This document shows positions 10,654 through 19,812 of a DNA stretch of 64,000 nt, in pieces. Numbering within the stretch: position 1 is the stretch's first letter; the number at the start of each line of letters is the position of its first letter. This stretch comes from Vicia villosa (taxonomy: Eukaryota > Streptophyta > Magnoliopsida > Fabales > Fabaceae), in contig NC_081183.1 in NCBI RefSeq assembly GCF_029867415.1, forward strand, positions 20,208,404 through 20,272,403, read 5' to 3'. The notes below the pieces were generated by a model that was not told the origin of the DNA, did no database searches, and saw nothing but the letters and a program-made list of their open reading frames with translations. The translations under genes were made by a program, and so were the position numbers.

Positions 10654-10804
10654 TGTAACGCCCGTATAATTTTAATATTAATTTAATCGGAATATTGAAT
10701 TAATAATTAGAATTATTAAGGATTTTGTGAAAATAATGAATAAATAATGGTTTTGGCATTTGGGCCATATGAGGAAATAGTAAAAGAAGGAGGGGTGATT
10801 TAAT

Positions 10805-11588
10805 CAGTGTTTTAAAAACCGGACCGGCCGGTCGGACCAGTCGAACCGGGAATCGGCTAGGTAACCGGTCTGGTTCAATAGCTGGATCAGGAATGTCATT
10901 AAACCGGTGTGAACCGGTAAAAACCGGTGTAAACCGCTAAAACCGGGAAAACCGGCGGTTTTTGTGAACCGGTGGCTTAAATGCATTTTTCAATTTTTTT
11001 ATTTTTTTTACTTTAAAAAATTAAAATAATGTCATTTTGACTATTTTAATTAAGAATTAAAATAAAAAATAAAATAAAATAAATAAAAAAATAAAAAAAA
11101 TGGTTGTAGATGCAGTTGATTTTGTTACAGATAATTTTGATATTGAAGAAGGAGATCCCAACATTGAAATAATTTTTCTTTTATTGAAATTAAATTTAGG
11201 AGACAATGGAATTATTTTCTTATAAATTATTCAATTAAATTATGTTGCGATTAAACTTTTGTTTATATTTTATAATTATGTACTATTTGATTGTGTGTGA
11301 TACTTATGTGTAAAATTTGAATTTAAATTATGAATTTGTGATTTTTTTGTATAATATGATGTTTTTAAAAAATTTAAGTACTAGTTATATTTTATAGAAA
11401 CTGAATCATCCGATTCGATAGATTTTATACTATATAATTTTGTTATAACGACCGGTCTATTCTACTGAGTTATCCGGTTTAATCCGGTTTAGTCATGCGG
11501 TTCGACCAGTGACCCAATGGTTCGACTAATAAACCAGTGACCCAGTACCCTCACCGATTTGATGTCCGGTCCGGTTTTTAAAACACTG
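10805..11588. mobile_element. Non-autonomous hAT-type DNA transposon
   Basis: The 784-bp block starts CAGTGTTTTAAAAACCGG and ends with the inverted equivalent ..CCGGTTTTTAAAACACTG. It is flanked by GATTTAAT at 10797-10804 and 11589-11596; the 3' LTR has a single GATTTAAT there (near 24409) and no insertion. The 8-bp duplication and CAGTG ends define hAT. Many AACCGG(T) motifs crowd both subterminal regions, as in transposase-binding regions of this superfamily. A short open stretch from 11100 (MVVDAVDFVTDNFDIEEGDP) may be a relic of a transposase end, but I cannot confirm it. No transposase gene is present. Confidence 0.9.
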
Positions 11589-12060
11589 GATTTAATAATC
11601 CTTTTTACTAATTTTATTATTTGTTTTTATAAAACATTTGGTTTGGGAAAAACAAAGAAAGAACGTGAAAGAACAGAAGTCTGAAGAACGAGGAACGTGA
11701 AGGAGAACGCTAGAGGGAGAGACCAAGAATCAAGAAATTTGTCTAAGGTAAGGGGGGACTTGTCTGATTATCATCTATTATCGGGTTAGGGGTCGATAAT
11801 GCTGAATAGATGTAGAATTCGGGTCAATTGAGTCATATGATAGGTTTAGGGATTGAGTCAAGTTGTATGATGTTTGATCCCTATATTTGAATCCATGATA
11901 TCTATGTTGTTATGGTCTCAATTGATGCGTGATTGATGTATTATGAGGTGTTTTTCGTGTTGTTTGTGCATTCTATTTCCCTAAGTTCGTACTGGTATGA
12001 ATTGGGTGATTTTGGAATGTATAGAATGTTGTTTTCTGTAGGTTGGGGTTTCTGAAATTA

Positions 12061-12286
12061 CCGGTTCGCGCCGCGTACATAGGGTGCGCCGCGAACAGTT
12101 GGACAGAATACCAGGAATTTGTGATACGCACAGGTCGCGCCGCGTACCCGTGTTGGCGCCGCGAAGGCGTAACTTTTTCCTCGCTTCGCGCCGCGTGTAG
12201 ATGTTTGCACCGCGAATAGCTTGGCAGAGAGCCAAGGATTTTTGGGACGCTCAGTTCGCGCCGCGAACTGAGATGGCGCCGCGTGC
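12061..12286 (+). repeat. GCGCCGCG motif cluster, four pairs
   Basis: Eight half-sites of the type TCGCGCCGCG or GCGCCGCGAA (one as GCACCGCGAA) are arranged as four close pairs. The last is a near-perfect hairpin, AGTTCGCG/CGCGAACT. The cluster ends about 40 bp before the CATAACTTTT box (12327). The 3' LTR copy is at about 24877-25096. Confidence 0.85.
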
Positions 12287-12620
12287 TGTTGATTGTTTTG
12301 AGATATTTGAAAAGTTCAAAGACGCATAACTTTTTAACCGTTGGTCCGTTTAATGTGCCGTTTTGAGCTAAACGAACCTTATAGAATAATCTATATGATG
12401 ATGATTGATTGATCTTAGAATGATGAGAATACATGTATGCTATTTCTTATTGATGATGATGATTGGTGCAAATACGTGTATGTTTTCTATATGATGATGA
12501 TAGAATTGTGATTGAATGATGTTAATATATATGAACATACTTGATGATGATGATGATATTGATGATGATGATGGTATAAGTATGTTATATATGTTGCATT
12601 CATTCATATTCATTGACGAT

Positions 12621-12760
12621 ACTGTATCCATAAGGGTGTGTTGGATCAGTAAAGGGCATGATTCCCATTGTGTGGAATCTGTGCTGGCAGGGCCATATCT
12701 GGATGATGTTGGATCGGTCATGGGTTATTCCCATTGGATGATGTTGGTACCACATGCATA
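12621..12760 (+). other. Hairpin block and GGTACCACATGCATA box
   Basis: The hairpin ACTG-T-ATCC/GGAT-CAGT (12621-12650) has a one-base 5' bulge. GATTCC/GGAATC with loop CATTGTGT (12660-12679) matches the hairpin AATTCC/GGAATT of solo LTR 2 with a compensated end pair. The box itself is at 12746-12760. Confidence 0.6.
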
Positions 12761-13344
12761 GTGTCAGTTCATTCATATGCATAATTTATAACATGATTGG
12801 ATGTATTCCAGTGTTGTAAATGTTGATGATGCGTTGATTGTTGTTTGACTTGTTTTGAATGTCTATTTATGAAACAATTGGGTGAATGATGCAATTGTGA
12901 CGTGTTATTGCTTTATAACCTTATAACATTTGTTAATTATGACGAGACTCACCCTTACATGTTGTCATTTTCAGATTGAGGATAACGGCTGTTCGACTCG
13001 GTGAGGATTAGCTCATGAGTCAGTGTTTTAGTTAGCGTCAGGTGTCATGCTCTGATAGTTGTAACACTGGGAACGCTTGTTTTGGAGTTTTGATTGTAAC
13101 TCTATATTTATTTGTTTTGGTTGAAGTCTGATACATTAGTGATATAATGTTGACTTGATGAAGTATTTCCGCTGTGTAAAACATGAATTTGATTAATGAG
13201 TTATGATCTCAGGTGTTTCAGTGAATGCATGACTTATACTGACGTGTGTTTTTCATTATTTATGAATTGTGATACGTCTCTACATGTTACTCTGATTTAA
13301 TAATTGTTTATTTGCCGCGGGTTATTAGAGGGGTGTTACAATAG

Positions 13345-13356
13345 TGGTATCAGAGC
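13345..13356 (+). other. Primer binding site, tRNA-Met initiator
   Basis: TGGTATCAGAGC lies four bases after the LTR end. It is the standard plant initiator-Met primer site, complementary to the tRNA 3' end. Confidence 0.95.
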
Positions 13357-13470
13357 ATAGTCGGTCGTTGTGACCAGAGTCTTAGTGTCAGTCTTTCTAT
13401 GTATGCGACTAATACGAGTTATTTGTCGATACTTTTGCTCTGACTGGATTGTTGTGATTAAGCAGAACAA

Positions 13471-16400
13471 ATGGCTGGAAGAGGAGGAAGAAACGATGAT
13501 GCTCTCGCGGAAGCTCTGGGCATGATTGCTGGTGTACTTGGAGGCGGGACTGTAGGAGCAGGGATTGGTGCTGATAGGCAACTGGGGAATTTTCAGAGGA
13601 ACAATCCTCCATTGTTCAAAGGCACGCATGATCCTGAGGGTGCTCAGAAATGGCTCAAGGAGATCGAGAGGATTTTCCGAGTCATTGACTGTGCTGAGAA
13701 TCTCAAGGTGAGGTTTAGCACTCACATGTTATCTGAGGAGGCTGATGACTGGTGGTTAGCAACCAGAGCTGAACTGGACGCTGGTGGTATAGCAATTACT
13801 TGGGCTATATTTAAAAGGGAATTTCTGAGGAGGTATTTTCCTGAAGATGTCAGGGGCAGAAAGGAAGTTGAGTTTCTAGAGCTGGTACAAGGTAACATGA
13901 TAGTACCAGAGTATGCTGCCAAGTTTGTGGAGCTGACAAAGTACTATGTGCACTACAACAACGACGAAGCCAGTGAGTTCTCAAAATGTGTCAAGTTTGA
14001 GAATGGTCTTCGTGATGAGATCAAGCAGGGTATTAGGTACCAGAGGATTCGGAGGTTTGTTGACTTAGTGAATTGTAGCAGGATTTTTGAGGAAGATAGC
14101 ATCAAGCTGAAGTCATCTCACTCTCGCGAGTTGGTTGACTGAAAGGGTAAGAAGCCTATGGATAAAGGCAAACCATATGGTAGAGGTAAACCTGTTGATT
14201 GGAAGAAACCCAGTGGGGGAGATTCCAGTGCTCGTATTAGATGCTATAATTGTGGAGAGATTGGACATCGTAGGAACGAGTGCAAGCTTGATCAGAAGAA
14301 GTGTTACAAGTGTGACCAAGTGGGCCATGTTGCTGCTGACTGCAAGAAGAGGGTTGTGACTTGTTACAACTGTGGTGAAGAGGGTCACATCAGTCCTAAT
14401 TGTCCCAAGCCAAGGAAGAACCAATCGGGAGGAAAGGTTTTTGCTTTGACCGGGTCAGAGACTACTCCGGAGGACAGGTTGATTAAAGGTACGTGTTTCA
14501 TTCATGGCACACCTTTAGTTGCAATTATTGATACTGGAGCAACTCATTCTTTTATTTCCTTGGATTGTGCTATGAGATTGAATCTTGAGATATCTGACAT
14601 GAATGGAAGTATGGTTATTGACACTCCTGCGTCGGGTTCAGTAACTACTTCGTCTGCATGCTTGAATTGTCCGGTTGACATTTTTGGCAGAGAATTCGGG
14701 ATGGACTTAGTGTGCCTTCCGTTGAAACAACTCTATGTAATCTTGGGAATGAAGTGGTTGGAATTCAACCATGTTCATATCAATTGTTTTGCGAAGACGG
14801 TAATTTTTCCTGAAGAGGTTAGTACTGATAATCTGGAAATGACAGCTAGACAGGTGAATGAGGCTATCGGGGATGGTGCAACAGTGTTTATGTTGTTCGC
14901 ATTGATGAATGTGAAAGAAAAAGTGGCGAGTAGCGAATTACCTGTGGTGTGTGAATTTCCAGAAGTTTTTCCAGAAGATGTGAATGAATTACCACCGGAA
15001 AGAGAAGTGGAGTTTTCTATTGATTTAATTCCGGGAACTAGTCCAGTGTCGATGGCACCGGATCGTATGTCGCCGTCTGAGTTGGCCGAACTGAAGAAGC
15101 AGTTAGAAGAATTGCTGGAGAAGAAATTCATTCGTCCTAGTGTTTCTCCGTGGGGTGCGCCTGTTTTACTAGTAAAGAAGAAAGAGGGTTCGATGAGGCT
15201 GTGTGTAGATTACAGACAATTGAACAAGGTTACTATCAAGAATCGGTATCCTTTGCCGAGGATTGATGATTTGATGGATCAGTTGGTTGGAGCGAGTGTG
15301 TTTAGCAAAATTGATCTGAGGTCTGGGTATCATCAGATACGTGTGAAAGATGACGATATTCAGAAGACTGCTTTTAGAATAAGGTATGGACATTATGAGT
15401 ATTCTGTAATGTCGTTTGGAGTTACTAATGCACCTGGTGTTTTTATGGAGTATATGAACAGGATCTTTCATCCTTATCTCGATAAGTTCGTGGTGGTGTT
15501 TATAGATGACATCCTAATATACTCTAAGAATGAGGAAGAACATGCTGAACATCTCAGAACGGTATTGGAACTGTTAAAAGAGAAGCAACTTTTTGCCAAA
15601 CTGTCGAAGTGTGAATTCTGGTTAGAGGAAGTCAGTTTTCTTGGACATGTGATTTCTAAGAATGGTATTGCTGTTGATCCTGCAAAGATAGAAGCTGTGT
15701 CACAGTGGGAAGCTCCGAAGTCAGTGTCAGAGATTCGTAGTTTTCTCGGTCTTGCAGGTTACTACAGAAAGTTTATTGAAGGATTTGCAAAGTTAGCATT
15801 GTCGTTAACTAAACTAACCAGGAAGGGACAAGCTTTTATTTGGGATGCAAAGTGTGAAGAAGGATTCCAAGAGCTGAAGAGGAGGTTGACTAGTGCTCCT
15901 ATCTTGATTTTGCCGAACCCGACAGAATCATTTGTGGTTTATTGTGATGCATCACTGATGGGTTTAGGTGGCGTATTGATGCAAAATCAACAAGTAGTCG
16001 CTTATGCGTCGAGACAACTCAAAGCACATGAAAAGAATTATCCGACTCATGATTTGGAGTTGGCAGCTGTAGTTTTTGTTTTAAAGTTGTGGCGGCACTA
16101 TTTGTATGGCTCGAGATTTGAGGTATTCAGTGATCATAAGAGCCTGAAGTATCTCTTTGATCAGAAAGAGTTGAATATGAGGCAGAGAAGGTGGTTAGAA
16201 TTTTTGAAAGATTATGATTTTGGTTTGAATTATCATCCGGGTAAAGCAAATGTAGTTGCTGATGCATTGAGTAGGAAGACTTTACATATGTCTATGCTGA
16301 TGGTGAAGGAATTGGATTTGATTGAACAATTCAGAGACTTTAGTTTAGTGTGTGAAGGTACTCCTACTAGTGTTAAGTTGGGTATGCTGAAGCTGACTAG

Positions 16401-17357
16401 TGGTATTCTTGAAGAAATCAGAGAAGGTCAGAAAGCCGATGTTGAATTGATTGATAAGTTGACTTTGATTAATCAAGGCAAGAGTGGTGAATTCAGAATT
16501 GACGAGAATGGTATACTGAGGTTGGGTGACCGAGTTTGTGTCCCTGATATTGCTGAACTCCGAAAATGTATTTTAGAGGAAGGACACCGTAGTAGATTGA
16601 GTATTCATCCTGGTGCTACCAAGATGTATCATGACTTGAAAAAGTTGTTCTGGTGGCCGAGAATGAAGAAGGAAATTGCCGAGTTTGTGTACTCTTGTTT
16701 GATTTGCCAGAAGTCGAAGATTGAGCATCAGAAACCGTCTGGGTTAATGCAACCGATGTTTATTCCTGAGTGGAAGTGGGATAGCATATCAATGGATTTT
16801 GTGTCGGGTTTACCGAGAACTGTCAGAAATTGTGAAGCTATCTGGGTCATGGTAGATAGGTTGACGAAGTCTGCACATTTTATACCGATGAGGATGGACT
16901 ATCCGATGGAGAAGCTAGCTCAGTTGTATATCGAGTAGATAGTTAGTCTACACGGTATTCCTTCAAGTATCGTGTCAGACAGAGATCCGAGGTTTACGTC
17001 TAAGTTCTGGGAAGGTTTGCAGAAGGCTTTGGGTACTAAGCTAAGACTAAGTTCTGCTTATCATCCGCAGACTGATGGACAGACTGAGAGGACGATTCAG
17101 TCATTAGAGGATTTGTTGAGAGCTTGTGTGCTAGAAAAAGGAGGTACTTGGGATAGCTATCTGCCTTTGATTGAATTTACCTACAACAACAGTTTTCATT
17201 CGAGTATAGGTATGGCTTCGTTTGAGGCATTGTATGGTAGGAGATGTAGAACTCCATTTTGTTGGTACGAAGCTGGTGAGAGTGTTGTAATTGGACCAGA
17301 AATTGTACAACAGACTACAGAGAAGATTAAGATGATTCAAGAGAAGATGAGAGCTTC
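13471..17357 (+). pseudogene. gag-pol: Tekay gag-pol, part 1 (Gag, PR, RT, RNase H, integrase)
   Basis: One frame starts at ATG 13471 (MAGRGGRND). The Gag capsid region (PPLFKGTHDPEGAQKWL) is followed by three CCHC knuckles at 14245-14405 ([42 protein letters not shown]). The protease has IIDTGATHS near 14530. RT spans about 15100-15620 with FIDD at 15499-15510, RNase H about 15900-16270, and the integrase HHCC zinc region about 16575-16710. The catalytic Asp residues are seen in MDFVSGLP and SDRDPRF, and the Glu in QTDGQTERT. Two in-frame stops break it: TGA at 14140-14142 (where a Trp is expected) and TAG at 16936-16938 (where Gln is expected). The Athila-like element then interrupts it at 17358. 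The product would be the Gag-Pol polyprotein of the retrotransposon; this copy cannot make it. Confidence 0.92.
17353..17357. repeat. Target-site duplication GCTTC (left copy)
   Basis: Repeated at 23743-23747. It defines the insertion of the Athila-like element inside pol; the host frame is preserved across it. Confidence 0.92.
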
Positions 17358-18715
17358 TGATAGGAAAATAGCAAGTGTACTATTTTTGCCTATGTAGTAG
17401 TAATGGGAAAATCCCAAGTATCGAATCTCAAGGACTGCTTGACGATATAGAGTTTTATCAGTGTTTCAATTAAACAAAAGTTCAAAAGGTTGTTTTGATT
17501 GGTTTTGCAAATAAAGTAAATAAACAGAATAATAGAACGATGAACAGAGATGAGTAGGTTGCTAGGGGCCGATGAATGATTCTTCCTGTAACAACTATCC
17601 TTCTCAATACAATAACATAGTTTCACAATTGGTTACCAGTTCTCAAGAATATCTAATCCTAAGGCCTTAGTGAAAAGATCTTTGACGTCACAACCTAATT
17701 ACTATGTCCATAGATAATTATAATTATGATCAAGCATTCCAATACCAAGAATTTCCGGTTAAGATAAAATATCCCTAGTCCTAGGTGATAATTATTATCC
17801 TATGTTCTTACTCATGTCAATGAACAATTGTTGTCCAGCTAAATTCATTCATACAATTTCATTATCCGTTTGTCCGACGGTTAAGGCATAAAGAACAGAT
17901 GTAAAACAAACCAATTATATGAAAACCAAATTGTTATTGCATCAATTGAATAAAGTTATCACATTCAGAATCAAGATCACCCCCTAGCAATGGGGGGTTT
18001 AGCTACTCATAACAATAATAAAAATCATAGTTTGAATTGTAGACATTACAGATAAACAAAGGGAATCAGATCTTCAATCGCGAATGCTCATGGAAATCTT
18101 CATTCCTTGCTTAGAATCTGAATTCTCCAGCTTCTCCAATGTATTTTCGCACCCAAAACTGTCCAACCCCTGTCCAAACGCAATCTGGTTCTTTTATTAC
18201 TGTCATTCTGGGCTTTTCAGCAAAATAGGCCCAAAAATCACGTGCACACGCGTGTGGGCACGCGTCTGGTGCTGTGACACGCGTCCTGAGACGCGTCCTG
18301 GCAGGGGGGAAGTTTTCTTTGCAATTCTGGCAGCTGGAACGCGTGTGGGCACGCGTCTGGTAGTCTGGGACGCGTCTGGGCACGCGTTTGGGGGTCTGGG
18401 ACGCGTCTGAGAATGCGTTTGCTCAGCTGACCTCAAAATTTCACTTCCACACGCGTCTGGGGACGCGTTTGAGCAGCCAGATGTCCTTTTACAGGCTCCA
18501 CACGCGTCTGGGGACTCGTTTGGCCAGACCATGTGCTTTTTCATCAGTTTCCTCACGTTTCACACTGATTTTCTCCACTTCATTCATCTGAGTCTGCAAA
18601 CACTTAAACACACAACTAAAACGTAAAATGCGGAATAAAGAAATAAAACATAAAATAAAATACTTCAAAGACAACTAAAAATAACAGTAAAAACATGTGT
18701 AAAAACCACTGATCA
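17358..18715 (-). repeat. 3' LTR of Athila-like Gag-only element
   Basis: Reads TGATAGGAAA to ACTGATCA on +; 1,358 bp. Compared with the other LTR (1,328 bp) it has an extra 30 or so bases within the ACGCGT cluster, which explains the length difference. A hairpin CCCCC/GGGGG lies near 17983. Confidence 0.92.
18242..18518. repeat. ACGCGT palindrome cluster (3' LTR)
   Basis: I count 12 exact ACGCGT sites here, most followed by CTGG or TTTG and often in close pairs. The other LTR has 11 (23303-23545). Open frames of Leu-Gly-Thr-Arg type in this stretch are by-products of the repeat. Confidence 0.9.
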
Positions 18716-18755
18716 AACTCCCTCAAACTTAAACCGTTGCTTGACCTCAAGCGAC
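18716..18755 (-). other. Polypurine tract and hairpin at 3' LTR (distal module)
   Basis: On the minus strand a hairpin GTCGCTTG/CAAGCAAC with loop AGGT (18736-18755, one mismatch) is followed by a purine run TTTGAGGGAGTT that abuts the 3' LTR. It is the expected plus-strand primer. A second, similar module lies at 19589-19627. Confidence 0.75.
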
Positions 18756-19588
18756 AATTACAAGAATTAATGACCTTTAAGGCACACCGGTGTTCATATG
18801 TGAAATATCCGTTTGTATTGATCAAGAAACAGTTGGTCCGGCATTCACATGACGCGACGAGTTTCCGCTACCACTTTAAACCTTTAGCTCCCATTTTAGA
18901 TACCTCTCCAACTATGCTTTGCACTTAAGTCTCTTTCCGATTTTTCTCCTCTTTCATTCGGACAATCACATTAAGGCACTGTATTTCTTATAATAATCAT
19001 CACATGCATGAGACAGATCAAGGCTTTTTATTTTCTTTTTCTAGCACCAAACGAGCAGCATTTGCTACCTTTTTATTACCGATGAAATTTTCAAACTTTG
19101 CAGTTATATATTGCCCTTTTGGACGACGTTTGGGGATCAACCTCCTTTGGGCTGAATAACCGGGTGAGGGTTACCCAACTTAGCGAGCCGGTTGCCTTTT
19201 ACCGCCTTTTCATCATTTGGTGCCAACTTTTTATATCTTCTTTTTCTAATCAGTCATCATGCACGTGAATCTGAATTATGCCAGACTGTATCAATAAACT
19301 ACTCGAGGAGTACTTCTCAGGAGGCAAGTACTATGGTGCAAATCTACACGTTAGACTCGTATTTCTCTTCGGGAGCCAAGGGTGTTTAAACAAACCTCTT
19401 GTCACATTATTCCGAACTTCCTGTCCTCAAACAATCCTCCCTTCATCTCTATATACTATTCCCGATCGCTCTTTCAGATCAAAACTTCTTCAAAAATAAA
19501 AATTTCGGTCAAAATTTGGGACAAATATGATTCTGTAGGTCTTACACATATTATAGCAGCAATATAAATTAAAAAGCAAGGAGTAAAA
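18756..19588 (-). other. 3' UTR of Athila-like element, no gene
   Basis: Non-coding. It shares short blocks with the same region of element C (42409-43368): the CAATCACATTAAG block near 18964 and ACCGGGTGAGGGTTACC near 19159. This shared non-coding conservation suggests related lineages. Confidence 0.6.
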
Positions 19589-19627
19589 CCTCCCCCAAAC
19601 TTGAACGAAACATTGGCCTCAATGTTT
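19589..19627 (-). other. Second hairpin and polypurine-like module (proximal)
   Basis: On the minus strand a perfect 8-bp hairpin AAACATTG/CAATGTTT with loop AGGC (19608-19627) is followed by GTTCAAGTTTGGGGGA. It stands about 185 bp downstream of the Gag stop and about 870 bp from the LTR, so it is not the canonical polypurine tract. Confidence 0.75.
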
Positions 19628-19812
19628 TAGAACAACCCCGAGAGAGGTGACTCACAGAGGGTAATGCACTCCATAGCTTCCACTTGAAATGCCCCTTTTA
19701 TTTCCTGAAATAAAATTTAAAAAAAAAAACAAAGTAATTATTAAAACTGTGGGTTGCCTCCCACGAAGCGCTTCGTTTAACGTCGCATGGCTCGACGGTC
19801 CATTACCCTTTA

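Larger units (their letters stand above)
11748..12974 (+). other. Candidate LTR-internal intron (Tekay-type 5' LTR)
   Basis: Donor TAAG|GTAAGGGGGG at 11748 follows the GA-rich leader. The acceptor TTGTCATTTTCAG ends at 12974, 20-odd bases after ACTCACCCTTA. The interior holds the GC palindromes and hairpins. In the 3' LTR the donor is kept (24563) but the acceptor reads TTTTCTG, so only the 5' copy could be spliced this way. Inference from consensus. Confidence 0.4.
10654..13340 (+). repeat. 5' LTR of Tekay-type element
   Basis: Begins TGTAACGCCCG and ends GGGGTGTTACA. Its native length is about 1.9 kb once the hAT insertion is removed, matching the 3' LTR at 24261-26165. It contains a GA-rich leader (about 11650-11735), a donor-like site (11748), a GC palindrome cluster, a hairpin block, the GGTACCACATGCATA box and an acceptor-like CAG at 12974. 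Confidence 0.92.

Noticed and set aside
14775..15131. Minus-strand Ser-rich frame
   Set aside because: Antisense shadow of the Tekay pol frame.
18084..18674. Open frames on both strands with Leu-Gly-Thr-Arg repeats (also 23142-23701)
   Set aside because: They arise from the ACGCGT palindrome cluster of the LTR; frames differ between LTR copies.
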